Below, piece after piece: positions 53,944-62,876 of a stretch of DNA of 64,000 bases (positions are counted from its first letter, which is position 1; each line of letters begins with the position of its first letter). The stretch comes from UBA1672 sp050633325 (GTDB taxonomy: Bacteria; Pseudomonadota; Alphaproteobacteria; Micavibrionales; Micavibrionaceae). The notes beneath the pieces were generated by a model. The model was not told where the DNA came from. It was given only the letters and a program-made list of their open reading frames with translations, and did no database searches. The position numbers and the translations under genes were made by a program. Location of the stretch: the NCBI GenBank assembly GCA_050633325.1, contig JBOEGH010000010.1, positions 1-64,000 of the forward strand. The letters run 5' to 3'.

Positions 53944-54936
53944 GTGCGTAATGAGCCTGCTATAACCGATCATTTTGGTCGCCGTTTTCCGTATTTGCGT
54001 TTATCTGTAACGGATATTTGTAACTTTAGTTGTACCTATTGTTTGCCTGATGGATATAAGAAGGTCAAAGGCGATACTCCATTTATGCGATCAGATGAAA
54101 TTATACGTTTGGTGACTGCGTTTGCTGCTTTGGGTACATGGAAAATTCGTTTAACAGGTGGTGAACCTACAGTACGCAAAGATTTTCTGGATATAACCAG
54201 AGGAATTAATGCGATTGATGGCATTGAAAAACTAGCCTTCACCACGAATGGATACCGTCTTCCAGAGCGCGCGCAGAGTTATTATGATGCAGGGTTGCGT
54301 GCAATTAATATAAGTGTTGATTCCCTTCGTCCTGCTAAATTTGAAGAAATAACAGGTCATGATTATTTGGCAAAGTTACTGGATGGGATTCAGGCTTGTT
54401 ATGATGTTGGTTTTGAAAGTGTTAAGACCAACACCGTTTTGCTTAAAGGGTTAAATGATAGTGAGCTGGATGACTTTATTGGTTTTGTATCAGACAAGCC
54501 GATATCTGTAAGGTTTATTGAGCTGATGCAAACTCGTGATAATCAAGACTATTTTAAAGAACACCATTTATCAGGCGGTGCAGTAACTGAGAAGTTGTTG
54601 GCACGTGGATGGCGGTTGAAGACGCGTGTAGATGGGGCAGGTCCTGCGCTGGAATTCGAACATGAACATAGTATGGGCACTATTGGCCTGATCGCTCCAT
54701 ATTCAAAGGATTTTTGTAAGACGTGCAATCGTTTGCGCGTATCGGCAAAGGGGGCGTTGCATCTTTGTTTATTCGGGGAGGGCGGCTATAGCCTTCGTGA
54801 TTTATTGCAAAGAGATGATCAATGCGAAGAGTTACAGGATAAAATTATGGGATTAATGAATTTTAAAAAATCGACACATTTTTTACATGATGGAAATTCA
54901 GGTGCGAGAGAGCATTTGGCATCAATAGGAGGATAG
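53944..54936 (+). CDS. moaA: GTP 3',8-cyclase MoaA, GTG start
   Basis: Radical-SAM enzyme for the first step of molybdenum cofactor synthesis, converting GTP to 3',8-cyclo-GTP. It is 330 residues. The first cluster is in LSVTDICNFSCTYCLPDGY (C-x3-C-x2-C); the SAM glycines are in IRLTGGEPTVRKDF. The second cluster, for substrate, is in FCKTCNRLRVSAKGALHLCLF. The protein ends in IGG, matching the family's essential C-terminal Gly-Gly. The start is GTG at 53944, supported by AGGAG 5 bases upstream. It leads the moaA-moaCB-moaD-moaE-mobA operon. Confidence 0.96.
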   Translation: MRNEPAITDHFGRRFPYLRLSVTDICNFSCTYCLPDGYKKVKGDTPFMRSDEIIRLVTAFAALGTWKIRLTGGEPTVRKDFLDITRGINAIDGIEKLAFTTNGYRLPERAQSYYDAGLRAINISVDSLRPAKFEEITGHDYLAKLLDGIQACYDVGFESVKTNTVLLKGLNDSELDDFIGFVSDKPISVRFIELMQTRDNQDYFKEHHLSGGAVTEKLLARGWRLKTRVDGAGPALEFEHEHSMGTIGLIAPYSKDFCKTCNRLRVSAKGALHLCLFGEGGYSLRDLLQRDDQCEELQDKIMGLMNFKKSTHFLHDGNSGAREHLASIGG

Positions 54937-54941
54937 ATAAT

Positions 54942-55976
54942 ATGGCCAAAACAGAACAAATAGAATTCCCTGCGGCGAATGATCCGCATTTTAAGATGAT
55001 TGATGTAGGCAGGAAACGACCAACGCGCAGACGTGCGGTGGCTGTTGGCTCAATAAGTATGAGTAAAGAAGCCTTCACACGTATAAAAAATGGAACTTTG
55101 CCGAAAGGCGATGTCTTGGCTTTGGCCGAAGCAGCAGGAATGATGGGCGCGAAAAAAACTCCGGAACTAATTCCAATGTGCCATACCTTGCCTATGGATC
55201 AAGTTACCATCCATTGTGCGCTTAATGATGATGAGAACAGCGTTAGTGTTTATTGCCAAGCTGCCGCATATGCGAAAACGGGCGTAGAGATGGAGGCGTT
55301 AGCAGGTGCGAATATCGCGTTATTGACGATTTGGGATTTAACAAAAGGTGTAGATCCGCATCTTTGCATTGGTGATATAAAACTTCTTATTAAAACTGGT
55401 GGGAAAAGCGGTGTTTGGGTTAACCCTGATGGTATTCCTGACTGGTTGGCAGCGCAGCTTCCCCGTGAACAGGTTTTGGACGGATTGAAGGCAAGCGTTC
55501 TGGTGATGAGTGATCGCGCATCTAAAGGTGATTACGAAGATAAATCAGGTGCGGTTCTTGTTGATATTTTGGAAACAGCCGGTGCGGAGATTACGCAATA
55601 TGAAGTTATTCCCGATGATGAGAAAACTATTTCTGAAAACCTATTATCTATCTGCAAAACACATCAGCCTGACTTGTTGATTGCCTCTGGTGGTACAGGT
55701 CCGGGGCCACGTGATGTTACACCAGAGGTCTTGGCAGAAGTTTGTGATCGAGTGTTAGATGGTCTGGGTGATTATATGCGTGCGGAGAGCTTGCACTTTA
55801 CCGATACTGCATGGTTATCACGTATGAGCGCGGGGATGTGTGGTACTACATTGATTGTTGCGTTCCCCGGTAGTCCTAAGGCAGTTAAAGAATGTTGGGA
55901 TATTATTGCGCCGTTTATTGGTGATGCCTTGGCCAAAATTAAAAAGCAAGGTTTTGCACCCTTGGGAGAGGAGTGA
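54942..55976 (+). CDS. moaCB: Fused MoaC-MoaB (cyclic pyranopterin synthase + MoaB/MogA-like)
   Basis: A two-domain cofactor-biosynthesis protein of 344 residues. Residues about 8-160 are MoaC, which forms cyclic pyranopterin monophosphate: KTPELIPMCHTLPMDQV, KTGVEMEALAGANIALLTIWDLTKG and a late Lys-rich motif. Residues about 178-335 are MoaB/MogA-like, the molybdopterin adenylyltransferase type: LVMSDRASKGDYEDKSG, ASGGTGPGPRDVTPE and AFPGSPKAV. MoaCB fusions are known in other bacteria. It starts 5 bases after moaA. Confidence 0.93.
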   Translation: MAKTEQIEFPAANDPHFKMIDVGRKRPTRRRAVAVGSISMSKEAFTRIKNGTLPKGDVLALAEAAGMMGAKKTPELIPMCHTLPMDQVTIHCALNDDENSVSVYCQAAAYAKTGVEMEALAGANIALLTIWDLTKGVDPHLCIGDIKLLIKTGGKSGVWVNPDGIPDWLAAQLPREQVLDGLKASVLVMSDRASKGDYEDKSGAVLVDILETAGAEITQYEVIPDDEKTISENLLSICKTHQPDLLIASGGTGPGPRDVTPEVLAEVCDRVLDGLGDYMRAESLHFTDTAWLSRMSAGMCGTTLIVAFPGSPKAVKECWDIIAPFIGDALAKIKKQGFAPLGEE

Positions 55977-55979
55977 GAT

Positions 55980-56219
55980 ATGTCTGATATAACAATACAA
56001 GTCGAGTTTTATGGTGCTTTTAGAAAGTTTGGCACATCACAGAGTGTTAAGACTTCCTCAGGTTGCACAGCGATGCAGGTGAAGGAGTTGTTGTCAAAGA
56101 CGCTTGGTGCGTTAGTTAATGATTCTGTTTTGGCAAATGATAAGGAAGTCCTGCCTAATAGCTACGTTTTTGAAGAGGACGTAAACTTGTCTATTTTACC
56201 ACCGGTTTGTGGGGGATGA
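55980..56219 (+). CDS. moaD: Molybdopterin synthase small subunit MoaD
   Basis: A ubiquitin-fold sulfur carrier of 79 residues that donates sulfur to cyclic pyranopterin monophosphate. It ends in VCGG: the C-terminal Gly-Gly is activated to a thiocarboxylate. Other family features are QVEFYGAFRKFG at the start and VFEEDVNLSILPPVCGG at the end. It follows moaCB by 3 bases and precedes moaE by 4. Confidence 0.93.
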   Translation: MSDITIQVEFYGAFRKFGTSQSVKTSSGCTAMQVKELLSKTLGALVNDSVLANDKEVLPNSYVFEEDVNLSILPPVCGG

Positions 56220-56223
56220 AGTT

Positions 56224-56709
56224 ATGACTATGACTGATACTATCCATGTTGAAATATCAGAAGAACTGCTAAATGTTAGCTGTGCGTGTGATTTTGTAAT
56301 GGATGATGCACATGGAGCGATTGACACTTTTATTGGGGCAGTGCGCAATCACCATGAGGGGCAATCTGTGCAAGGCATGACTTATGATGTTCATAAGGGG
56401 CTTGCAGAGTCTACATTCAAAGATATTTGTTTAGAAGCGCAAGGTTTTTGGCCAAATACAAAATATTACGTTTCTCATTTTCAGGGCGAACTCCCTATCG
56501 GTGGTATTAGCATTATTATAGCAGTAAGCGCCGCGCATCGTGGTGATACGTTTGATGCATGCCGTTATGTTATTGAGGAAATAAAAAAACGCTCTCCTAT
56601 TTGGAAAAAAGAACATTACCCTAGTGGTAAAAGTGATTGGCTGCCTGGTCATTCCTTGAACTCTGAGGCGGATGCAGGCGCGTTTTGCTGTGGTAAGTGC
56701 GGGGGATGA
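56224..56709 (+). CDS. moaE: Molybdopterin synthase large subunit MoaE with Cys-rich GlyGly tail
   Basis: Catalytic subunit of molybdopterin synthase, which pairs with MoaD. It is 161 residues from Met 56224, chosen because GGGGGA lies about 10 bases upstream; the frame to 56209 would run into moaD. Motifs are GAIDTFIGAVRNHHEGQSVQGMTYDVH, HFQGELPIGGISIIIAVSAAHRGDTFDACRYVIEEIKKRSPIWKKE, all typical. The tail ends FCCGKCGG. Such a Cys-rich, Gly-Gly end is odd for MoaE and resembles a carrier tail. mobA starts 1 base after its stop. Confidence 0.93.
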   Translation: MTMTDTIHVEISEELLNVSCACDFVMDDAHGAIDTFIGAVRNHHEGQSVQGMTYDVHKGLAESTFKDICLEAQGFWPNTKYYVSHFQGELPIGGISIIIAVSAAHRGDTFDACRYVIEEIKKRSPIWKKEHYPSGKSDWLPGHSLNSEADAGAFCCGKCGG

Positions 56710-56710
56710 A

Positions 56711-57226
56711 ATGAATGTTGCGGGTGTTGTGTTGGCGGGTGGGCGTTCATCACGTATGGGACAGGACAAAGCATTCTTGGACTTTGGTGGTAAGCCGTTA
56801 ATTGATCATATGATGGGGCTTTTGCATGCTTCAGTAGTTAAGGATGTTTATGTAAGTGGAGATATTGACGGATATCCAAATATTCCTGATACGCAAACCT
56901 TTAATGGTCCTGCCTGCGCAATTGCAGATGTAATGGCGCACCTATGTGAATATGATGGGGTTTTGTTTGTACCTGTTGATATGCCGCTTCTTTCTGTAGA
57001 GGTGTTGAATTTTTTGATGAAACATGAAAATGGCGGATATTTTAATCAATGGCCGTTACCTGCGTTTATTATCCGTCCTTGTGTGGTTGAAAATTCTTAT
57101 TCAGTTAAAAAACTGTTGGATGATCAGGGGGTTAAACCCATTGATATCCCGCCTTGTTATCAAGAAGAGATGCAGAATTTTAATACCCCTGAAGATTGGA
57201 AAAAGGTTGTAGAAAATGAACATTAG
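56711..57226 (+). CDS. mobA: Molybdenum cofactor guanylyltransferase MobA
   Basis: MobA attaches GMP to the cofactor to make the bis-MGD form needed by NarG. It is 171 residues from Met 56711, with GGGGG upstream; an earlier frame at 56672 would run back into moaE. The nucleotide-binding signature is VVLAGGRSSRMGQDKAFLDFGGKPLIDH, and FVPVDMPLLS is the metal-binding Asp motif. It is a little shorter than the usual about 190. It overlaps the following gene by 11 bases. Confidence 0.92.
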   Translation: MNVAGVVLAGGRSSRMGQDKAFLDFGGKPLIDHMMGLLHASVVKDVYVSGDIDGYPNIPDTQTFNGPACAIADVMAHLCEYDGVLFVPVDMPLLSVEVLNFLMKHENGGYFNQWPLPAFIIRPCVVENSYSVKKLLDDQGVKPIDIPPCYQEEMQNFNTPEDWKKVVENEH

Positions 57227-57572
57227 AATTGAAGAGCAAAAAATACGCTTTAAAATTTCAGAAGAAGAGCTGAAAGAACTTATGGAGGGTCATATAATTA
57301 ATTCTCACATTGATTTTATGGCTAACTCTATGACTGTCTTGATTAACCCAAATGCATTAGGGGATAATATGGAGGTCAAGCATGTCTTTGATGATGATAT
57401 GTCCTATATCACCTTACTTGTTCCTAGCCATATTTTATCTGACCTGAATGATATGGGTAAAAACCGTGATGGTGTTTCAGCGAAACAGGGGGAGGTTTCT
57501 TTGTCATTGCAGGTAGATGTTCGTAAGGACACTCGTGCCAGAGACAAGGGCGCTGTAAGAGAAAAAGCATGA
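57216..57572 (+). CDS. DUF7009-like protein of unknown function
   Basis: A 118-residue hydrophilic protein. The start MNIRIEEQKIRFKISEEELKEL resembles the short DUF7009 family (basic start, then IR-x-x-x-x-IR-x-x), from memory. A central beta-rich part (ITLLVPSHILSDLND) and a charged tail follow. It overlaps the end of mobA and its stop overlaps the start of the TauE/SafE gene, so all three are translated together. A link to molybdenum or sulfur handling is inferred from position only. Confidence 0.65.
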   Translation: MNIRIEEQKIRFKISEEELKELMEGHIINSHIDFMANSMTVLINPNALGDNMEVKHVFDDDMSYITLLVPSHILSDLNDMGKNRDGVSAKQGEVSLSLQVDVRKDTRARDKGAVREKA

Positions 57573-58330
57573 TAGCGCTGGCATGCTCGTTTTTTATTAC
57601 GGCTGTGCTCTATGCTTGTGTTGGCTTTGGTGGTGGGTCTACCTATAACGCTTTACTGGTAATTGCCGAAGTTGATTACCGTATTCTTCCAAGTATAGCG
57701 TTAATTTGTAACTTATTAGTTGTATCGGGCAGTGTTTGGCAATTCAATCGCGCCGGTTATGTTGATTTTGTGCGTATATCGCCTTGGGTTATAACATCCG
57801 TGCCTGCTGCATGGGTTGGTGGCAATTTAAATATTTCCGAAGAATTATTTGTTGGATTGCTGGGGGGGGCGTTGCTCGCGTCTTCTATACGCATGCTTTG
57901 GCCAAGTAAAAAAGAAAAATATATTTCGAAAAATGGTGGCAGTAGTAATTGGTTTATTCCATCGTTTGTTGGGATGATTATAGGGTTCATAGCGGGGCTG
58001 GTTGGAATTGGTGGGGGAATATTTCTTGCGCCAATTTTGTATTTGATGCGCTGGGATAGTGAAAAGAGAATTGCCGCTACTTGCAGTGTTTTTATATTGG
58101 TAAACTCGGCTTCAGGGCTGGCTGGGCAAATGGCAAAAATCAGTGATATTAGTGGTGTTGGTGACCTATTGCTAAATTATTGGCTGTTATTTCCTGCGGT
58201 GTTAGTTGGCGGCCAGATCGGATCTGTAATAAGTGTAAAACGTCTTGATCCAAGGGTGTTGAACCACATAACGGCGTTCTTGATTTTATATGTTTCCTTA
58301 CGCTTATTATGGCGTTGGTTTAATATGTAA
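57569..58330 (+). CDS. TauE/SafE (TSUP) family permease
   Basis: A 253-residue membrane protein with about eight helices. Members of this family move sulfite, sulfonates or other sulfur anions. The Gly-rich motifs are GFGGGSTYNALL near the N-terminus and AGLVGIGGGIFLAPILYL in the middle, each typical of the inverted repeat halves. It starts at an ATGA overlap with the preceding gene. Its location at the end of the moa operon may mean molybdate, sulfur or nitrite traffic, but the substrate cannot be read from sequence. A hairpin follows. Confidence 0.85.
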   Translation: MIALACSFFITAVLYACVGFGGGSTYNALLVIAEVDYRILPSIALICNLLVVSGSVWQFNRAGYVDFVRISPWVITSVPAAWVGGNLNISEELFVGLLGGALLASSIRMLWPSKKEKYISKNGGSSNWFIPSFVGMIIGFIAGLVGIGGGIFLAPILYLMRWDSEKRIAATCSVFILVNSASGLAGQMAKISDISGVGDLLLNYWLLFPAVLVGGQIGSVISVKRLDPRVLNHITAFLILYVSLRLLWRWFNM

Positions 58331-58692
58331 TAGAGTATTTTTCCACTAACTTTAACAGTAAATATGTTAGTGGTTTTGCTTGCTTTGTTCCTGTGTAGCG
58401 CGCGGTATAAAAGGTTTTTGATGATCTTGTTGTTTCTATATATGCGTATCCGTTTCATGGTTTTTAAATAAAATTCGAACTAAAACCGGTTGTTGATGTT
58501 ATGTAAATATGTTTACATTGAATCTTAATGAATAATTTAATCGCATGAGCAAATGCCTTCCCTGAAATTATATTTTGGATTGATATTCAAAATGATTGTG
58601 TTAGTAAGCACGGGTTATAAATGTTCACACCAATGAATACATACGTATTCACATTTCTGCTTTGTTGAGTAACTTTTGAAGGAGTAATCACT
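58331..58692. other. Intergenic region before the second RTX gene
   Basis: The region holds the terminator at 58343-58373, then AT-rich sequence without a gene. TGAATACATACGTATTCA at 58634-58651 is an 18-base imperfect palindrome, 41 bases before the RTX ATG, and could be an operator. GAAGGAG at 58678-58684 is the ribosome site. Confidence 0.5.
58343..58378 (+). terminator. Rho-independent terminator of the moa/tauE operon
   Basis: CCACTAAC (58343-58350) pairs with GTTAGTGG (58366-58373) and is followed by TTTTGCTTGCTTT. It lies 13 bases after the permease stop. Confidence 0.7.
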
Positions 58693-61600
58693 ATGTCAAA
58701 TAATACACAAATTCCAACTAATCGTAATAACCCTATTGATATAAATGGCGATGATACAGATAACCGCATAGATGGTGGTGACGTGGATGAAAATATATAC
58801 GGTTATGGCGGCAACGATACTCTGTTTGCTAATGGTGGGTCTGATTATTTATTTGGCGGTGATGGTGACGATAGTATATGGGGGCAAGATGGTGATGATT
58901 ATTTGCTCGGTGGCGCAGGAATAGACCAAGTAGTAGGCGGCGCAGGAAATGATTGGGTCGATGGCGGTGATGATCGTGATCTTGTTTATGGTGGTGATGG
59001 TGATGATCGGGTAATTGGTGGTGCGGGTGATGATTCTGTTTCCGGTGACGCCGGTAATGATATTCTTGATGGTGGTGATGGCGATGACACCCTTTGGGGC
59101 GGTGAAGGCAACGACACTTTAAATGGTGGTGATGGCGATGATAAGTTGTTTGAAGACACTGGCGACGATGTATTGAATGGCGGTAATGGTAATGATTACC
59201 TGTATAGTGATGAGGGTGATGATACCCTTAATGGCGATGATGGAAATGATAGGCTTGAAGGCGGTACGGGTAACGATATAATTGATGGTGGGGCTGGTAT
59301 TGATACTGCAGAATATTGGCAATATACGTCGACAAGCCATGGTATTGTATCTGATTTAAGTCAGGGGATTACGTCTGATGACGGTAATGGTGGCGTTGAT
59401 ACTTTGCTTAACATTGAGAATATTCGCGGATCACGTTGGGATGACAGTATTACAGGAGATAACGGTGCCAATGAATTACGCGGTGATGGCGGTAATGATG
59501 TCATTAGCGGCTTAGGCGGAAATGATAAACTTTTTGGTGGTTCTGGCGATGATACTCTAAATGGTGGAGCGGGAAATGATGAGATACAAGGTGGTAGCGG
59601 ATCTGACGATATAAATGGCGGTGACGGCAATGACACGATTCTAGGTGGAAGTGATGCCGACAATATTGATGGTGGCACTGGAACAGATAGAGTTTTCTAC
59701 GGTTTTACTGCTTCGGGGGTAAATGTAGATCTTAGCCAAAATGTTGCGACAAATGACGGTGAAGGATCATCGGATACTTTGATGAATATAGAGAACGTAT
59801 CAGGCTCTGCTTTTGATGACGTTATTACCGGTGATAATGCTGTTAATTTACTAATAGGCAGTGATGGTGATGATGAAATTTCAGGCAATGGTGGTGATGA
59901 TGAGCTGCAAGGCGGCAATGGCCACGATATAATAAATGGCGGTGATGGTGATGACCTGATATTCGGGCAATCTGGCAATGATACAATAAACGGTAACGAT
60001 GGCGATGATCGCGTTGTTGGTGGCATTGGTAGTGATACTATTTCTGGTGGCATGGGTATTGATCAGGTCTGGTCTGGTGATGGTGATGACATTGTGTATG
60101 GTGATGCTGGTGAGGATAATATTCAAGGCGGAAATGGTAATGACAACCTGAACGGTGGTGCAGATAATGATGTGTTGTTTGGTCAGGTTGGTGATGATGT
60201 CTTAACTGGTGGTGATGGTAATGATGAATTGCAAGGCGGAGACGGAGCAGACACTCTTAACGGCGATTCGGGCGATGATCTTCTGCTAGGTGGTGCAGGT
60301 AATGACATCATAGATGGTGGCGATGGTTCCGATCGGGTTTACTATGGTAATTCTGCCGCTGGTGTTACTGTTAACCTCGGTCTTGGTGTTGCATCGGATG
60401 ATGGTGACGGTGGTTCAGATACATTGATTAACGTAGAGAGCGTGTCAGGTTCATCCTTTGACGATGTAATAACTGGTGATAATGGTGATAACATTATTGA
60501 TGGTAATACTGGTAATGACATTATGTCAGGTGGCGATGGTGACGATACCTATGTTTTCAATCTGGGTGATGGTGATAATATAATTATTGATGCATCAGGT
60601 TATGATGTAATAGAAGGCGGAGAGGGTATATCCCAAGACCATCTTGTCTTTACAAGAGTTGGTGATGACCTTGATATTAATGAGGACCCTAGTCTTAATT
60701 TAACTTTTGCAAACGGCATTGTAGTAAAAGACTTCTTTGCCGGTAATGTTATTGAAGAGTTAAAGTTTTTTGATGGTACAAGTTTTGATTTAACATCACT
60801 GTTGGACAGTCCAACAGATGATGTGTTGACCTTCGGCGAAGGTGATTTTTCATCATATGCTAATCAAGATAAAGTGAACCATGTATTTGAAGTTGTTAAT
60901 GATACAGAGATTCAAATGGCAGGTAATAATTGGAAGGTTCTGGATTTCAATTATACTGTGACTGATAACACATATGTTCAATTGGATTACCAAACTGTGG
61001 TCGAAGGTGAAATTCAAGGTTTGTTTTTCTCTCCTGAGGGTCGTGATGTTGGTGGTAGAAGACCTTCTCACGATGCATCTGAAATTATACGCTTAGATGG
61101 TTATCAGGGTTTGAGTACGGGGCAAGATGCACTTTACAGTGAAGATGTCGGTATTTGGCAGACTATCACAATTAAATTGTCAGATTACAATGCGATTGGT
61201 ACGCAAATTGATAATCTGGTGTTTATTAATGATGATGATGACGACAAAACCGGGGAGGCTTTATTCCGTAATATTAGAATTTATGAGGAGGAGGTAGATG
61301 TTGTTCCTGACCCTGTTTCTGATATTGACTTAACTTTTGGCGAAAGTGAATTTTCATCTTATGCTAATCAGGATAAAGTGAACCATGTATTTGAAGTTGT
61401 TAATGATACAGAGATTCATATGGCAGGTAATAATTGGAAGGTTCTGGATTTTAATTATACTGTGACTGATAACACATATGTTCAATTGGATTATCAAACT
61501 GTGGTCGAAGGTGAAATTCAAGGTTTGTTTTTCTCTCCTGAGGGTCGTGATGTTGGTGGTAGAAGACCTTCTCACGATGCATCTGAAATTATACGCTTAG

Positions 61601-62238
61601 ATGGTTATCAGGGTTTGAGTACGGGGCAAGATGCACTTTACAGTGAAGATGTCGGTACTTGGCAGACTATCACAATTAAATTGTCAGATTATAATGCTAT
61701 TGGTACGCAAATTGATAATCTGGTGTTCATTAATGATGATGATGACGACAAAACCGGTGAGGCTTTATTCCGTAATATTAGAATTTATGAAGAAGGTAGC
61801 GCAGGTGATGACACTATTAGCGGGTCGTTGCATGATGAAACTATATATGGCATGGCTGGTGATGATTCTATCTTTGGTGATGAAGGCAATGATATTCTAT
61901 ATGGAGGACTTGGTGCGGATATGATGTCTGGTGGTCAGGGGGCTGACAGATTCGTTTTTGAGGGGCAATCTGCATTTTCTGATATAGATATTATAGAAGA
62001 TTTTAGCATATCCGAAGGTGATGCCCTTGATATTGCGGATTTGCTAATTGGTTATGATCCTTTGGCTGATGCGATCTCTGATTTCGTACAAATAACAGAT
62101 AATGGTACGGATAGTATAGTCTCTGTGGATCGTGATGGTGGGGCAGATAACTTCGTACAAATAGCGACTCTTTTAAATGTGACCAGTATGCCTGATGAGG
62201 GAGAACTTGAAAATTCAGGGAATATAATCGCAATGTGA
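58693..62238 (+). CDS. Second RTX-repeat type I secreted protein (1,181 aa)
   Basis: A secreted calcium-binding repeat protein without N-terminal signal. From about residue 15 to 640 it is almost all RTX nonapeptides (GGDGDDxLx), broken by three similar spacers ending DTLxNIExxxGSxxDDxITGD. About 640-710 is a linker with LVFTRVGDDLDI. Two near-identical beta-sandwich modules follow (about 714-867 and 882-1035), related to the last one in the giant RTX protein at 8.7-15.9 kb. The C-terminus (1036-1181) is an RTX cap plus type I secretion domain (ADAISDFVQIT, DGGADNFVQIA) nearly matching that of the first RTX protein, so both probably use one exporter. GAAGGAG precedes the ATG. An adhesive or matrix role is likely. 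Confidence 0.9.
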   Translation: MSNNTQIPTNRNNPIDINGDDTDNRIDGGDVDENIYGYGGNDTLFANGGSDYLFGGDGDDSIWGQDGDDYLLGGAGIDQVVGGAGNDWVDGGDDRDLVYGGDGDDRVIGGAGDDSVSGDAGNDILDGGDGDDTLWGGEGNDTLNGGDGDDKLFEDTGDDVLNGGNGNDYLYSDEGDDTLNGDDGNDRLEGGTGNDIIDGGAGIDTAEYWQYTSTSHGIVSDLSQGITSDDGNGGVDTLLNIENIRGSRWDDSITGDNGANELRGDGGNDVISGLGGNDKLFGGSGDDTLNGGAGNDEIQGGSGSDDINGGDGNDTILGGSDADNIDGGTGTDRVFYGFTASGVNVDLSQNVATNDGEGSSDTLMNIENVSGSAFDDVITGDNAVNLLIGSDGDDEISGNGGDDELQGGNGHDIINGGDGDDLIFGQSGNDTINGNDGDDRVVGGIGSDTISGGMGIDQVWSGDGDDIVYGDAGEDNIQGGNGNDNLNGGADNDVLFGQVGDDVLTGGDGNDELQGGDGADTLNGDSGDDLLLGGAGNDIIDGGDGSDRVYYGNSAAGVTVNLGLGVASDDGDGGSDTLINVESVSGSSFDDVITGDNGDNIIDGNTGNDIMSGGDGDDTYVFNLGDGDNIIIDASGYDVIEGGEGISQDHLVFTRVGDDLDINEDPSLNLTFANGIVVKDFFAGNVIEELKFFDGTSFDLTSLLDSPTDDVLTFGEGDFSSYANQDKVNHVFEVVNDTEIQMAGNNWKVLDFNYTVTDNTYVQLDYQTVVEGEIQGLFFSPEGRDVGGRRPSHDASEIIRLDGYQGLSTGQDALYSEDVGIWQTITIKLSDYNAIGTQIDNLVFINDDDDDKTGEALFRNIRIYEEEVDVVPDPVSDIDLTFGESEFSSYANQDKVNHVFEVVNDTEIHMAGNNWKVLDFNYTVTDNTYVQLDYQTVVEGEIQGLFFSPEGRDVGGRRPSHDASEIIRLDGYQGLSTGQDALYSEDVGTWQTITIKLSDYNAIGTQIDNLVFINDDDDDKTGEALFRNIRIYEEGSAGDDTISGSLHDETIYGMAGDDSIFGDEGNDILYGGLGADMMSGGQGADRFVFEGQSAFSDIDIIEDFSISEGDALDIADLLIGYDPLADAISDFVQITDNGTDSIVSVDRDGGADNFVQIATLLNVTSMPDEGELENSGNIIAM
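60832..61293 (+). repeat. Tandem module duplication in the second RTX gene, copy 1
   Basis: This segment encodes the beta-sandwich module beginning SSYANQDKVNHVFEVVNDTE and ending LFRNIRIYEE. It matches 61336-61797 almost base for base, with a period of 504 bases (168 codons). Confidence 0.9.
61336..61797 (+). repeat. Tandem module duplication in the second RTX gene, copy 2
   Basis: Second copy of the 60832-61293 module. Differences are few and mostly silent. One visible change turns IQMAG into IHMAG and another GIWQT into GTWQT. Confidence 0.9.
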
Positions 62239-62283
62239 TTATTCTTTACATTGTCTATATATAGGTTAGTTTCCCTTGCTTTT

Positions 62284-62315
62284 CGGCCATTTGGTACTGT
62301 TTTACCGAATGGCCG
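62284..62315. terminator. Stem-loop after the second RTX gene
   Basis: CGGCCATTTGGT (62284-62295) faces ACCGAATGGCCG (62304-62315) with one mismatch and an 8-base loop. It lies 46 bases after the RTX stop. Only a weak T-tract follows. Confidence 0.65.
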
Positions 62316-62443
62316 TTATATTGTAATTGCTTTGCTGTTGTGGTTACTAGACTATTCTTGTTGTTTGTATATACATTAGGATATATATTAGGTTATTATG
62401 TTATTCGTTAAAGCAATTTAGAATAAAGTGAAGGTAGTGTGTG

Positions 62444-62851
62444 ATGGTGGATGGAAGAGTGCTGGTTGTTGATGATCAGCATACGCATCGTATGATGGTA
62501 GGTGCGATTTTAATGGGGTTTGGTTTAGATGTTTCATCCGTTGATAGTGGAGAGTTGGCGGTTGATCGTTTATCTCTGGAGCCGGAGGCATTCGATTTGG
62601 TTATTCTTGATTGGGAAATGCCCGGAATGGACGGGCTTGAAACGGTCAGGGAAATAAGAACCCGACAAGAGGCTAATGGTTGGAAACATATTCCTGTTCT
62701 TGCTTTCACATCTAATAAGCGTGACGGAGATATAGAAAAATGTATAGAGGCAGGTATGGATGATTATTTGCACAAAGAGTCTCTGTTACCAAAATGGCAG
62801 GAAATTTTGTTGGAGAAGTTAAAAGAACTTATACCGCAAGATAAAGTGTAA
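62444..62851 (+). CDS. Single-domain response regulator
   Basis: A receiver domain alone, 135 residues, with no output domain. The acidic pair is Asp10/Asp11 (LVVDDQHTHR), the phosphoacceptor Asp56 (VILDWEMPGMDG), the switch Thr in AFTSNK, whose Lys is also conserved. It is CheY/Spo0F-like and should pass phosphate by protein contact. The HPt gene follows 25 bases later, so they probably form part of a phosphorelay. A GTG one codon upstream (62441) is a possible start. Confidence 0.9.
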   Translation: MVDGRVLVVDDQHTHRMMVGAILMGFGLDVSSVDSGELAVDRLSLEPEAFDLVILDWEMPGMDGLETVREIRTRQEANGWKHIPVLAFTSNKRDGDIEKCIEAGMDDYLHKESLLPKWQEILLEKLKELIPQDKV

Positions 62852-62876
62852 ACAATTTTTTATATAGGGGGGAAGC

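Noticed and set aside
58780..60560. CRISPR-like or satellite repeat array
   Set aside because: The periodicity is the 27-base codon unit of RTX nonapeptides in an open frame, not fixed repeats with unique spacers.
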